Positions 1 to 8,816 are shown, counted from the stretch's first letter. The stretch is DNA of 64,000 bases from Skermanella stibiiresistens SB22 (GCF_000576635.1 NZ_AVFL01000016.1:62001-126000); one strand, 5' to 3'. The notes: a model not told the origin generated them from the sequence alone. Translations and numbers: made by a program.

Positions 1-159
1 CAGGTCGATGCCGCGCGCCGAGAGCACGCGGCCGACCAGTTCCGGCAAGCCATGGCCTTGGGCCAGAGCCAGCGCCATCCGCTCGTCGGTTGGCCTGGCG
101 ATCCAGCGCCGGCCACCGAACGAGCGGCTTACCTTAAGAAAAGCCGGGTCCGAACTCAC
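1..159 (-). CDS. recJ: RecJ single-stranded-DNA exonuclease, N-terminal fragment (runs off the window)
   Basis: Only the first 53 codons are present. The GTG start at 159-157 overlaps the glpX stop (GTGA, 4 bases), so the gene is translationally coupled to glpX. The visible protein carries the characteristic RecJ N-terminus: a PAFL stretch, then GRRW at about residues 17-20, then DERMALALAQGHGLPELVGR. RecJ is a cytoplasmic 5'-3' exonuclease acting on single-stranded DNA in recombinational repair and mismatch repair. The catalytic DHH and DHHA1 domains lie outside the window, so activity cannot be judged. The identification rests on the N-terminal pattern and on the usual alphaproteobacterial glpX-recJ order. 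Confidence 0.85.
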   Translation of the reverse strand, partial: MSSDPAFLKVSRSFGGRRWIARPTDERMALALAQGHGLPELVGRVLSARGIDL

Positions 160-1148
160 TTATCGAAGGGACCGAAGCCAGTCTTGCGGCGAAAGTTGTG
201 GTGGGCCTCGACGATCCGGACCGTGCCGCTCTTCGACCGCATGACGATCGAGTGGGTGACGGCGCCGCCGGCGAAACGGCGTACGCCGCGCAGCATCGTG
301 CCGGTGGTGACGCCGGTGGCGGCGAACATCACGTTGCCACTGGCGAGGTCGTTCAGCAGGTACTTGCGGGTCAGGTCGGTGACACCCCAGCGGGCGGCGC
401 GGGCCTTCTCGTCGTCGTTGCGGAACAGTAGCCGGCCCTGGAACTGGCCGCCGATGCAACGCAGCGCCGCAGCCGCCAGGACGCCTTCCGGCGCGCCGCC
501 GCTACCCATGTACAGGTCGACGCCGCTCTCGGGCTGCGAGGTGGCGATCACGCCGGACACGTCGCCGTCGGTGATCAGCATGATCCGGGCGCCGGCCTCG
601 CGGACCTTGGCGATCAGCTCGGAGTGGCGCGGACGGTCCAGGATGCAGACCAGCAGCTCGGAGACCTCGGCGCCCTTGGCCTTGGCGAGGTTCTTGAGGT
701 TGTTGGCGACCGTCTCGTCCAGATCGACGACGTTGTCGGGCAGGTTGCCGCCGACCGCGATCTTGTCCATGTAGACGTCGGGAGCGTTCAGGAAGCCGCC
801 CTCCTCCGCCATCGCGATGACGGCCAGGGCGTTCGGTCCGCCGGTCGCGGTGATGGTGGTGCCTTCGAGCGGGTCAAGGGCGATGTCGATCTTGGGACCG
901 CCGGTCCCGACCTTCTCACCGATATACAGCATCGGCGCCTCGTCCCGCTCACCCTCGCCGATGACGACGGTGCCCTCGATCGCCAAGCTGTTCAGCGCCT
1001 GACGCATCGCGTCGACTGCTGCCTGGTCGGCCAGCTTCTCGTCGCCGCGGCCGATCAACAGCGAGGCCGACAGGGCGGCCGCCTCGGTGACGCGGACGAC
1101 CTCGAGGGCCAGGTTGCGGTCCATCTGACGCGCTGCTTGCTCTAACAT
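156..1148 (-). CDS. glpX: Class II fructose-1,6-bisphosphatase
   Basis: This 330-residue protein is a GlpX-type fructose-1,6-bisphosphatase, which hydrolyses fructose-1,6-bisphosphate to fructose-6-phosphate in gluconeogenesis in the cytoplasm. It opens with the family signature DRNLALEVVRVTEAAAL, and the metal/substrate-binding motif DPLEGT is at about residues 92-97. An ATG 27 bases upstream is possible, but ATG 1148 has AGGGGG six bases ahead and matches the family start, so I chose it. It lies downstream of hom with a 96-base gap and overlaps recJ by 4 bases. In some alphaproteobacteria GlpX also acts on sedoheptulose-1,7-bisphosphate; nothing here decides that. Confidence 0.95.
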   Translation of the reverse strand: MLEQAARQMDRNLALEVVRVTEAAALSASLLIGRGDEKLADQAAVDAMRQALNSLAIEGTVVIGEGERDEAPMLYIGEKVGTGGPKIDIALDPLEGTTITATGGPNALAVIAMAEEGGFLNAPDVYMDKIAVGGNLPDNVVDLDETVANNLKNLAKAKGAEVSELLVCILDRPRHSELIAKVREAGARIMLITDGDVSGVIATSQPESGVDLYMGSGGAPEGVLAAAALRCIGGQFQGRLLFRNDDEKARAARWGVTDLTRKYLLNDLASGNVMFAATGVTTGTMLRGVRRFAGGAVTHSIVMRSKSGTVRIVEAHHNFRRKTGFGPFDK

Positions 1149-1244
1149 CGTTTTCCCCCTGGGGTTCTTCCCCAATAACTCGAATATTTACCGAACGTCC
1201 GCCAGCTCGACAGCCAGAGGCCGCGCCGGCTCCCATCCCTAGAC

Positions 1245-2537
1245 CTAGAACCGCTCGATCCGTATCAGGCGCGGCGCCTCCAGTATCGCCTCCAACCGCG
1301 ACAGCGACGCCAGCGCCCGTTGCATGGACGCCTCGTCGGTGTCGTGGGTCGTCAGCACGACCGGCACGGCCTCGCCCGGCGCGCGGCCGCGTTGCAGGAA
1401 CGACTCCATGGAAACGTTCTCGTCGCGCAGCGCCGCCGCCACCTCTGCTATCACGCCAGGGCGGTCGACCACCATGAGGCGCAGGTAGTACGCACCCCGG
1501 CGTTCCTCCGGCGGGGCGGCCCGGACGCTTTCAAGCCGCCCGGATGGGACACCGAAAGCGTGGCTGACCCGCCCCCGCGCGATGTCGACCAGATCGGCGA
1601 CCACGGCCGAGGCGGTCGGACCGGCGCCCGCGCCGCGGCCGACGAAGGTCACCCGCTCGACGAAATCACCCTCGGCGACCACGGCGTTGAACACGCCATC
1701 GACCGTCGCGATCGGGGATGAGACCGGCACCATGGCGGGGTGGACCCGCTGCTCGACACCGCCGTCGCTTCGCCGGGCGATGCCCAGCAGCTTGATCCGG
1801 AAACCCAGCTCGCTGGCGTATTCGATGTCGAGCGCCGAGATGTGCCGGATGCCCTCGATGTGGACCGCGTCGAAATCGACGGCGCAGCCGAACGCGACGG
1901 AGGTCAGGATCGCCAGCTTGTGGGCGGCGTCGACACCGTCGATGTCGAAGCTGGGATCCGCCTCGGCGTAGCCCAGCTTCTGCGCCTCCGCCAGCACGTC
2001 GCCGAACTCCCGCCCGGTCTCGCGCATCTCGGTCAGGATGTAGTTGCAGGTGCCGTTGAGGATGCCGTGGACCTCGGTGACGCAATTGGCCGCCAGACCC
2101 TCGCGCAGCCCCTTGATGACCGGGATGCCGCCGGCGACCGCCGCCTCGAAGCTCAGCGCGACGCCGTTCTCCTCGGCCAGCCGCGCCAGCCCGGTGCCGT
2201 GGATGGCCAGCAGGGCCTTGTTGGCGGTGACGACATGCTTGCCGCGCGACAGGGCCGTCTCACAGACCTCGCGGGCGACGCCCTCGGAGCCACCGATCAG
2301 TTCCACCACCACGTCGACGTCGGGATCGGCGGCCAGCGCGACCGCGTCCTCGTACCAGCGTGCGGCGCTGAGATCGACGCCGCGATCGCGGCTCCGCGTG
2401 CGGGCGCTGACGGCGGTCACCACCATGCGGCGACCGGTCCGGCCGGCCAGCAGCTCGGCGTGGCGTTCCAGGACCTTGAGCACGCCGCCACCGACGGTGC
2501 CCAATCCGGCGATGCCGATCCTCAGCGGCGCGGTCAC
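1245..2537 (-). CDS. hom: Homoserine dehydrogenase with C-terminal ACT domain
   Basis: The 430-residue product reduces aspartate-semialdehyde to homoserine with NAD(P)H, the branch point to threonine and methionine. The nucleotide-binding loop GLGTVGGG is near residues 11-18, the catalytic region includes NGTCNYILTEM and the DPSFDIDG-DAAHK stretch, and a C-terminal ACT domain (VVDRPGVIAEVAAALRDENV, about residue 350 onward) suggests allosteric control by an amino acid, typically threonine. The GTG start at 2537 overlaps the stop of the upstream aminotransferase (GTGA), so the two genes form one transcription unit. Coding sequence upstream of this GTG in the same frame belongs to the overlapping aminotransferase gene and has no family similarity. 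Confidence 0.96.
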   Translation of the reverse strand: MTAPLRIGIAGLGTVGGGVLKVLERHAELLAGRTGRRMVVTAVSARTRSRDRGVDLSAARWYEDAVALAADPDVDVVVELIGGSEGVAREVCETALSRGKHVVTANKALLAIHGTGLARLAEENGVALSFEAAVAGGIPVIKGLREGLAANCVTEVHGILNGTCNYILTEMRETGREFGDVLAEAQKLGYAEADPSFDIDGVDAAHKLAILTSVAFGCAVDFDAVHIEGIRHISALDIEYASELGFRIKLLGIARRSDGGVEQRVHPAMVPVSSPIATVDGVFNAVVAEGDFVERVTFVGRGAGAGPTASAVVADLVDIARGRVSHAFGVPSGRLESVRAAPPEERRGAYYLRLMVVDRPGVIAEVAAALRDENVSMESFLQRGRAPGEAVPVVLTTHDTDEASMQRALASLSRLEAILEAPRLIRIERF

Positions 2538-3817
2538 GACGCCGCCCGCTGTTTGGAGCCGGCCACCGGGGCGGCGCCGGCGGGAGCGGAGGCGGCGGCC
2601 GTCGGGGCGCGCCGGACGGTGGGAAGCGGCGCGATGCCGGCCTCCTGGAAGAACTGCTTGATGTTGCGGCAAGCCTGCCGGATGCGGTGCTGGTTCTCGA
2701 CCAACGCCAGACGGACATGGCCGTCGCCGTACTCACCGAAGCCGATGCCGGGCGCCACCGCGACCTTGGCCTCCTGGAGCAGCAGCTTGCTGAACTCCAG
2801 GCTGCCGAGATGGGCGAACTGTTCCGGGATCGGCGCCCAGGCGAACATGCTGGCCGGCGGGCTCGGCACCTGCCAGCCGGCGGAGGCGAGGCCATCGATC
2901 AGCACGTCGCGGCGGGCCTTGTAGATCGCGCGGGCCTCGGCGACGCAGTCCTGAGGGCCATTGAGCGCCGCGGCGGCCGCCACCTGGATCGGGGTGAAGG
3001 CGCCGTAGTCCAAATAGGATTTGATCCGCGCCAGCGCCGTGATCAGCTTCTTGTTGCCGGTCGCGAAACCGATGCGCCAGCCGGGCATGGAGTAGGTCTT
3101 GCTCATCGACGTGAACTCGACCGCGATCTCCCGCGCCTCGGGGATCTCCAGGATGGAGGGCGGCGGCACGTCGTCGAAATAGATCTCGGAATAGGCCAGA
3201 TCCGACAGGATGTAGATGCCGTGCTTGCGGCAGAACTCCACGATCGGCCGGTAGAAATCCAGGTCCACGACCTCGGCGGTCGGGTTGGACGGATAGTTCA
3301 GGACGACCGCCAGCGGCTTGGGCACGCTGTGCTTGACCGCCCGCTCCAGCGACTCCATGAAGCTGAAGCCCTGCCCGATCGGCAAATGCCGGATCGCGGC
3401 CCCGGCCAGGATGAAGCCGAAGGGGTGGATCGGGTAGCTGGGGTTGGGCACCAGCATGATGTCGCCGGGGCTGGTGATCGCCTGCGCCAGATTGGCGAGG
3501 CCCTCCTTGGAGCCGATCGTGACGATCGCCTCGCTCTCGGGGTCGAGCGTGACGTTGAACCGCGTCTTGTAATAGGAGCAGATCGCCCGGCGCAGGCCGG
3601 GGATGCCGCGCGAGTTGGAATAGCGGTGGGTCTTGGGGTCCCGCACCGCCTCGATCAGCTTCTCGACGATGTGCGGCGGAGTCGGCAGATCCGGATTGCC
3701 CATGCCGAAATCGATGATGTCCTCGCCGGCGGCTCGGGCTCGCGCCTTCATGGCGTTCACTTCCGCGAACACGTATGGCGGTAATCTCTTGATTCGGTGG
3801 AATTCGCTATCCGTCAT
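2534..3817 (-). CDS. PLP-dependent class I/II aminotransferase, AlaC / LL-DAP aminotransferase-like
   Basis: A 427-residue fold-type I PLP aminotransferase. The Schiff-base lysine is K240 in the motif SMSKTYSMPGWRIG, and the N-terminal IDFGMGNPDLPTP and YPIHPFG-type segments are typical of the AlaC (glutamate-pyruvate transaminase) and LL-diaminopimelate aminotransferase-like branch. It sits directly upstream of hom with a 4-base overlap, a placement common in alphaproteobacteria that suggests a role in amino-acid biosynthesis near the aspartate family. Alanine synthesis is the more likely reaction, because true DapL enzymes are uncommon in proteobacteria, but substrate cannot be settled by reading. 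The last 40 or so residues are Ala/Pro-rich and probably disordered. Confidence 0.85.
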   Translation of the reverse strand: MTDSEFHRIKRLPPYVFAEVNAMKARARAAGEDIIDFGMGNPDLPTPPHIVEKLIEAVRDPKTHRYSNSRGIPGLRRAICSYYKTRFNVTLDPESEAIVTIGSKEGLANLAQAITSPGDIMLVPNPSYPIHPFGFILAGAAIRHLPIGQGFSFMESLERAVKHSVPKPLAVVLNYPSNPTAEVVDLDFYRPIVEFCRKHGIYILSDLAYSEIYFDDVPPPSILEIPEAREIAVEFTSMSKTYSMPGWRIGFATGNKKLITALARIKSYLDYGAFTPIQVAAAAALNGPQDCVAEARAIYKARRDVLIDGLASAGWQVPSPPASMFAWAPIPEQFAHLGSLEFSKLLLQEAKVAVAPGIGFGEYGDGHVRLALVENQHRIRQACRNIKQFFQEAGIAPLPTVRRAPTAAASAPAGAAPVAGSKQRAAS

Positions 3818-4006
3818 GGGTGCCCCAAAAACCTGGAGAGTCAGGCGCCTTCAAAAACGCGCTCCGCCCTGGTCCAACACGGTCCTTCGGCCGGATTGGA
3901 TCGGGGAGCCAGTATGTACCGCCACGCCGCTCCGGAATCGAGATTTTTCGGAGGTCGGCCAATGTGTGGCAAGCGATGTGTGGCGGGTGATCGGGGCGGA
4001 GGGCGC

Positions 4007-4438
4007 TCAGGGACTGGCCGGGGGCGCGTCCGGGATGGTGATGGCGCTGACCGGCGGCGGCGCGTCGGTGCCCATGGACGGCAGCGTCGGCGGCGCCTGT
4101 CGGGCCGGGGCGACGGGAGCCCTGGCTTCCAGCTCGGCGCCGGAGGCCAGATCCTCGCCCCGCTCGACCTTGAGCCGGTCCATCAGCGCTTGGCGCTCGG
4201 CCGGCTTGCTGAAGACGGTCGGCCGCGGCGGCACGCTGGCGAGGTTGGGCCAAACCTTGTCCTCGTCCCGGGCGCGCTGGATCAGCCCCTCCTCCGCTCC
4301 CGCCGGCGGCAGGTCGGCGCCGCCGCCCAGCAGGTCGAGGACGGGACTGTTGGCGCATCCGGCGGTGCCGGACGATAGCAGGGCCGCGAGGGTGAGCGCC
4401 CGCCAAATCCGGAGGCGCTTCGATGCCGAGGCGTTCAT
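4007..4438 (-). CDS. Small proline-rich lipoprotein of unknown function
   Basis: The 143-residue product has a positively charged N-terminus, a hydrophobic core and a lipobox SGTAGC with the cysteine near residue 28, so it is predicted to be a lipid-anchored envelope protein. The mature part contains WPNLASVPPRP, a short motif I associate with alphaproteobacterial envelope lipoproteins, followed by a charged segment (DRLKVERGEDL) and a Pro/Ala-rich tail. No enzymatic domain is visible. It is 189 bases downstream of the aminotransferase start on the same strand and diverges from phaC. Function is unknown. Confidence 0.75.
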   Translation of the reverse strand: MNASASKRLRIWRALTLAALLSSGTAGCANSPVLDLLGGGADLPPAGAEEGLIQRARDEDKVWPNLASVPPRPTVFSKPAERQALMDRLKVERGEDLASGAELEARAPVAPARQAPPTLPSMGTDAPPPVSAITIPDAPPASP

Positions 4439-4689
4439 GTCGCCGCCTTCTTGTCGTCTCTGTCACCCATGGCCGTCACCGTCTCCCAGTCGCGGAGGAA
4501 TCCCATGCGTCGTTTGGGCGCAGATGCAACGCCCGGGAATCGGCCGCCGCCGCATCCCGACACTGAAAAAATCGCGCCGATGTTGTATCAAAGTGTCCAG
4601 TCCATCAAGCCCGGTAATCCGCGTTCGGCTTATGCGCAGTCCAGACGGCCGACGCCAGATCATTTTAGAGTCGCAGGGGACCGAAAGAC

Positions 4690-6561
4690 ATGGCTGAAAC
4701 GCATGTGGCTGGAGAGCGGGAGACAAAGATGCCGGGAACCGCGATGCCGGGAACCGCGGCGCGGGGTCCCGACGTGAAGTTTCCCGATCCGGTCGAACTG
4801 AGCCGGGCGATGGCCCGGATCGCCGAGCACAGCCAGCATCTGGTGTCCGAGTTCCTGGCGCGGCAGGCGGCCCGTCCATCCCATGACGGCGTCGCCCCGG
4901 GCGCCGCCGACCCGCTGAACATCGGCCACGCCTTCATCGAGATGACCACGCGGATGATGTCCGATCCGGTCAAGCTGATGCAGGCCCAGATGTCCCTGTG
5001 GAACGACTACATGACGCTGTGGCAGAGGACCACCCAGCGGTTCCTGGGACAGGAGGCCGATCCCGTCATCCTGCCGGCCAAGGACGACCGGCGCTTCAAG
5101 GACAGCGCCTGGGACGAGAACACGCTGTTCGACTTCATCAAGCAGTCCTACCTGCTGACCGCCCGCTTCATGCAGTCCAGCGTCCGCGGCGTGGACGGCA
5201 TGGACGACAAGACGGCGATGAAGGTCGATTTCTACACCCGCCAGTTCGTCGACGCGATGGCGCCCAGCAACTTCGTCATGACCAACCCCGAGGTGCTGCG
5301 CGCCACCATGGAGTCGGGCGGCGAGAACCTGGTCAAGGGGCTGGAGCACCTGCTGGACGACCTGGAGCGTGGCAAGGGCCAGCTCAGCATAAAGATGACC
5401 GACTACGACGCGTTCAAGGTCGGCGAAAACATCGCCTCGACGCCCGGCAAGGTCGTGTACCAGAACGACCTGATGCAGCTGATCCAGTACTCCCCGACGA
5501 CGGAGAAGGTGCTGCGCCGGCCGCTGCTGATCGTTCCGCCTTGGATCAACAAGTACTACATCCTCGACCTGCGGCCGAAGAACTCGTTCATCAAATGGGC
5601 GGTCGACCAGGGCATCACCGTCTTCATCGTCTCCTGGGTCAATCCGGACGAGGAGCTGTCGGCCAAGAGCTTCGAGGACTACATGCTCGAGGGTCCGCTG
5701 GCGGCGCTGGACCAGATCAAGCTGGCGACCGGCGAGACGGAGGTCAACGCGGTCGGCTATTGCCTGGGCGGCACGCTGCTGGCGTCCACCCTGGCCCATA
5801 TGGCGGCAAAGGGCGACCAGCGCGTCATCAGCGCCACCTTCCTCACCACCATGACCGACTTCTCCGAGGCGGGCGAGCTGTCGGTCTTCATCGACGAGGA
5901 GCAGCTCCAGCTCCTGGAGGAGAGGATGAACGAGAAGGGCTATCTGGACGGCGGCACGATGGCCACCAGCTTCAACATGCTGCGGGCCAACGACCTGATC
6001 TGGTCCTTCGTGGTCAACAACTACCTGTTGGGCAAGGACCCGTTTCCGTTCGACCTGCTGTACTGGAACTCGGATTCGACCCGCATGCCAGCGCGCATGC
6101 ACAGCTTCTACCTGCGCAACATGTACCAGAACAACCTGCTGATCGAGCCGGGCGGCATCACCCTCGGGGGCGAGCCGATCGACCTGCACCGGATCACGGT
6201 TCCGGTGTTCATGCTGTCGACGCGCGAGGATCACATAGCGCCGTGGAAATCGACCTATGCCGGGACCCAGATCTTCGGCGGTCCGATCAAGTTCGTCCTG
6301 TCGGCGTCCGGTCACATCGCCGGTGTGGTCAACCCGCCGGCCGCCGGCAAATATTGCCACTGGACCAACACCAAGCTGCCCAAGACTCCCGACGCGTGGC
6401 TGGAGACCGCCAAGCAGAACGAGGGGTCGTGGTGGACCGAATGGTACCGCTGGCTGGCCAAACAGGGCGGCGGCACCGTGGCGGCGCGGGTGCCGGGAGA
6501 GGGTGGCCTGCCGGCGATCGAGGATGCCCCAGGATCCTATGTCGCGGTGCGCATCAGCTGA
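4690..6561 (+). CDS. phaC: Class I poly(R)-hydroxyalkanoate synthase
   Basis: A 623-residue PHA synthase that polymerises (R)-3-hydroxyacyl-CoA into polyhydroxyalkanoate storage granules. The lipase-like box is GYCLGG with nucleophile C358; the rest of the triad is D514 (REDHIAPW) and H542 (SGHIAGVVNPP). The N-terminal PhaC_N domain and the hallmark PPWINKYYILDLRP are present. The length suits a class I enzyme, so no PhaE or PhaR partner is expected. An AGGGGA lies about 10 bases before the ATG. The first 25 residues include an in-frame 15-base tandem repeat encoding MPGTA twice. No phaA, phaB or phasin gene is adjacent, so monomer supply is encoded elsewhere. Confidence 0.97.
   Translation: MAETHVAGERETKMPGTAMPGTAARGPDVKFPDPVELSRAMARIAEHSQHLVSEFLARQAARPSHDGVAPGAADPLNIGHAFIEMTTRMMSDPVKLMQAQMSLWNDYMTLWQRTTQRFLGQEADPVILPAKDDRRFKDSAWDENTLFDFIKQSYLLTARFMQSSVRGVDGMDDKTAMKVDFYTRQFVDAMAPSNFVMTNPEVLRATMESGGENLVKGLEHLLDDLERGKGQLSIKMTDYDAFKVGENIASTPGKVVYQNDLMQLIQYSPTTEKVLRRPLLIVPPWINKYYILDLRPKNSFIKWAVDQGITVFIVSWVNPDEELSAKSFEDYMLEGPLAALDQIKLATGETEVNAVGYCLGGTLLASTLAHMAAKGDQRVISATFLTTMTDFSEAGELSVFIDEEQLQLLEERMNEKGYLDGGTMATSFNMLRANDLIWSFVVNNYLLGKDPFPFDLLYWNSDSTRMPARMHSFYLRNMYQNNLLIEPGGITLGGEPIDLHRITVPVFMLSTREDHIAPWKSTYAGTQIFGGPIKFVLSASGHIAGVVNPPAAGKYCHWTNTKLPKTPDAWLETAKQNEGSWWTEWYRWLAKQGGGTVAARVPGEGGLPAIEDAPGSYVAVRIS
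4729..4758 (+). repeat. 15-base tandem repeat in the phaC N-terminus
   Basis: The unit ATGCCGGGAACCGCG occurs twice without interruption and is in frame, giving MPGTA-MPGTA. Each copy supplies an in-frame ATG, so alternative internal starts are possible, although none has a better ribosome-binding site than the ATG at 4690. Confidence 0.9.
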
Positions 6562-6568
6562 CCCTTGG

Positions 6569-6584
6569 CGGCGGTTGACCGCCG
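6569..6584. terminator. Short hairpin between convergent phaC and the gamma-carbonic anhydrase-like gene
   Basis: A 6-base perfect stem (CGGCGG/CCGCCG) with a TTGA loop sits in the 27-base gap between the two convergent stops. There is no T tract, so it is at best a weak bidirectional terminator or a 3'-end stabiliser. Confidence 0.35.
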
Positions 6585-6588
6585 ACGT

Positions 6589-7107
6589 TCAGGGCCGCTG
6601 GTAGGTGGCGGCCAGATCGACATATTGACGGGCGGACTGGAAGAAGAAGTCACGCTCGTCGGGCGCCACGTCGCGCATGGGACGGGCCGGCGTCCCAGCC
6701 CAGAGCTCCCCGGATGCGACCAGCTTGCCGGGAGTCAGCAAGGCGCCGGCGGCCACCATGCCGCCGGTCTCGACCCGCGAGCCGTCCATCAGGCACGCCT
6801 TCATGCCGACGAAGCTGCCGCTTTCCAGGGTGCAGGCGTGGAGCAGCGCCATGTGTCCGATGGTGATGTCGTCGCCGATGAAGGTCCCCTGCCCGCGCGC
6901 CGCGACGTGGATGACGACGCCGTCCTGGATGTTGGTGCGGGCGCCGACGCGGACGATATTGACGTCGCCCCGGATCACGCAGCCGAACCAGACGCTGGAG
7001 TTGGGACCAATCTCGACATCGCCGATGATCACCGCGTTGTCCGCGATGAAGGCGCTGTCATGGATGATGGGAGTCTTGCCGTGGTGCGGCAGGATCAGGG
7101 CGGGCAT
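6589..7107 (-). CDS. Gamma-carbonic anhydrase family (hexapeptide repeat) protein
   Basis: The 172-residue protein is a left-handed beta-helix of the gamma-carbonic anhydrase class. Hexapeptide repeats run from NAVIIGDVEIG through VRVGARTNIQDG, and the zinc-ligand positions are conserved in VVIHVA and in TIGHMALLHAC (three histidines in total). It may hydrate CO2 or be one of the many family members of unknown activity (YrdA/PaaY type). ATG 7107 was chosen because GAGGAAGA precedes it and the family begins at this point; an upstream in-frame ATG at 7149 adds 14 polar residues. It converges on phaC. Confidence 0.9.
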   Translation of the reverse strand: MPALILPHHGKTPIIHDSAFIADNAVIIGDVEIGPNSSVWFGCVIRGDVNIVRVGARTNIQDGVVIHVAARGQGTFIGDDITIGHMALLHACTLESGSFVGMKACLMDGSRVETGGMVAAGALLTPGKLVASGELWAGTPARPMRDVAPDERDFFFQSARQYVDLAATYQRP

Positions 7108-7229
7108 GGTGTCTTCCTCGGTCGCGGTCGTCCGTCGGGACGGCGACACTTAGCCACCGCGATGGGTGTCGTCCAGGCCCGTGATGTTCGAAACCGCCGC
7201 CCCGACCTTTCCCACGACTCGGGTGAGCC

Positions 7230-8078
7230 TCAGCGGAATAGGCTGTAGCTCGACATCATCTGGGACAGCATCTGCTGCCGGACCTTGGGGTCCTTGCTCA
7301 TCAGGGCCGCCGTCGGGTCGGACTGCTGGGCCGCTTGCGCCGAGGATGAGGAAGCCTTGCCGCCCTGGAGCTGCGCCCGCAGATCGTCCAACGGGCCGGT
7401 GTCGCCGTTGCGGAAAGCCTGCAGCGCGCTGCTGGTCTGCGACACCTTGGAGAGGGCCGTGCGGGCCTTCTGGAGCGCGGCGGTGCCGGCGTCGGTCGCG
7501 GCGGTCGGCAGTTCCGCCGTGGTCGAGTAGGCGCCTTTCGCCAGCCCGGAGGCGACTTCCTTGGTCGAGAGGTTGGTGTTCTTGCCCTGGTAGTCGAGCA
7601 CGGTGGTGTCGCCGGCGGCGACCTTGCCATTGCGGACGAGGCCGACTTCGACCCCGATCGCCTTGACGCTCGACGCCGAGCCGTAGCTGGTGCTGACCGA
7701 ACCGATGCGGATCTCCACGCCCTTGACGTCCTTGGACGACGCCGCCTTGTCGATCTGGCTGGACAGCGACTTCAACGATTCCTCGGTCGCGGCGGCGCGC
7801 TGATCCTTGTCCTTGTAGATGCCGCCCAGCACGTCGTTCAGCTTGGTCCTGACTTGGTCGCGCAGGCTGTCGGCGGTCCGGGGCTTCTTGTCGTCGAAGG
7901 TCAGCTTGATGGCGGAGGCGTCGCCGCTGGACCGGGACGTCGACGCGGCCGCCTGGGTCGTCGCCGAGGATGAGCTGGTATCGGAGGTGGCGCTGGTGTT
8001 GGAGGTCTTGGCCGCGCCGCTGGTCGCCGACGCGGGCTTCGCGTAGTGGTCGGACACGAAACTGGATATCGTCACCAT
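7230..8078 (-). CDS. Uncharacterised Ser/Ala/Thr-rich protein
   Basis: I do not recognise this 282-residue protein. It starts at ATG 8078, preceded by AAGGGAG at a good distance. Residues about 10-50 are a Ser/Thr/Ala low-complexity stretch, followed by a more ordered region (LTFDDKKPRTADSLRDQV onward, with a GVEIRIGSVSTSYG segment), a helical Ala/Ser region and a short C-terminus ending in QQMLSQMMSSYSLFR. I see no signal peptide, lipobox, transmembrane segment or cysteine. The composition resembles secreted or surface-exported proteins that lack a Sec signal, but that is only a resemblance. It stands alone, 133 bases downstream of ydbL on the same strand. Confidence 0.7.
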   Translation of the reverse strand: MVTISSFVSDHYAKPASATSGAAKTSNTSATSDTSSSSATTQAAASTSRSSGDASAIKLTFDDKKPRTADSLRDQVRTKLNDVLGGIYKDKDQRAAATEESLKSLSSQIDKAASSKDVKGVEIRIGSVSTSYGSASSVKAIGVEVGLVRNGKVAAGDTTVLDYQGKNTNLSTKEVASGLAKGAYSTTAELPTAATDAGTAALQKARTALSKVSQTSSALQAFRNGDTGPLDDLRAQLQGGKASSSSAQAAQQSDPTAALMSKDPKVRQQMLSQMMSSYSLFR

Positions 8079-8211
8079 GGCCGCGACTCCCTTTTGGAGC
8101 TCGATCGCCGCCATGCGCGATAGCGCCCTCGGCGACGGAAGGTCTGAATACCCCTAAAGATTATCACGTCATCGTGCCGGAGGATAGAAAAACAACTGCC
8201 GCTGATGGTGA

Positions 8212-8562
8212 TTATTTCCGTTGCCACGCGCCCGACGCGGTCATGACGAATTGTCCCGCCGGCGTGCGGTCGATCAGCCGCCGTCCGGCGACGGCCCGGA
8301 CGCTGTCGACGGAGGTGCCGTTGGTCTTCGCGATCTCGGCGTAGCGCTCCAGGCGGCCGGCGTTGATCTGACCGACCAGCGCGCCGACATCGGCGGGCAC
8401 CGTGCCGGCGACGAAGCCGATCAGCCCGTCCGGCTTCTCGCCGACCAGACCCGCCTGTTTGGCGGCGTCCAGCGGCGCCTGGGCCAAGGCCGGTGACGCG
8501 AACCCCGGAGCCGCGGCCGCAGTCCACAGGGACAGGGCGAGAATCATCAGCCAGCGCGTCAT
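8212..8562 (-). CDS. ydbL: YdbL family (DUF1318) periplasmic protein
   Basis: A 116-residue protein with a clear signal peptide (hydrophobic core from about residue 5, AxA-type site near FASPALAQA) followed by the YdbL/DUF1318 domain, which includes GLVGEKPDGLIGFV and the VGQINAGRLERYAEIAKTNG stretch. In enterobacteria YdbL is the periplasmic partner of YdbH and YnbE in phospholipid transfer to the outer membrane. Its ATG overlaps the ynbE stop by 4 bases (8559-8562), and it is the last gene of the operon. Confidence 0.88.
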   Translation of the reverse strand: MTRWLMILALSLWTAAAAPGFASPALAQAPLDAAKQAGLVGEKPDGLIGFVAGTVPADVGALVGQINAGRLERYAEIAKTNGTSVDSVRAVAGRRLIDRTPAGQFVMTASGAWQRK

Positions 8563-8816
8563 TTCGTGCCCTTCCCTTTGACACCGGAACCGGAGGGCAC
8601 CCCGAACAATTCGGGATCCTCGGCGAAAACCTGCTCCAGGTCGCGCTCGACCCGGATGCGGACCTCCTGCTCGATCCGGATGTTCAGGTTGATCTCGATC
8701 GGCTTGTCCGGGGCCTCGACCTTGACGGTCGGGCTGCACGCGGCGAGGGCCGGAATGAGGCAAGCCGCCCCTAAGGCCAGTACCGCGTGGCGCCGCGGGA
8801 TCGACATGTCCATCAT
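8559..8816 (-). CDS. ynbE: YnbE family outer-membrane lipoprotein
   Basis: The 85-residue product has an N-terminal signal with lipobox LAAC (cysteine near residue 27) followed by the short YnbE core in which PTVKVEAPDKPIEINLNI and a basic amphipathic segment are typical. YnbE lipoproteins stack beta-strands onto the C-terminus of YdbH to extend the envelope-spanning bridge. ATG 8816 overlaps the ydbH stop (ATGA), and its own stop overlaps ydbL. Two further in-frame ATGs at 8813 and 8807 are possible starts. The C-terminal Gly/Lys tail is longer than I expect for the family. Confidence 0.88.
   Translation of the reverse strand: MMDMSIPRRHAVLALGAACLIPALAACSPTVKVEAPDKPIEINLNIRIEQEVRIRVERDLEQVFAEDPELFGVPSGSGVKGKGTK

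Noticed and set aside
4660-6360. A 566-codon minus-strand open frame opposite phaC
   Set aside because: phaC is certain from its catalytic triad. The antisense product has no recognisable features.
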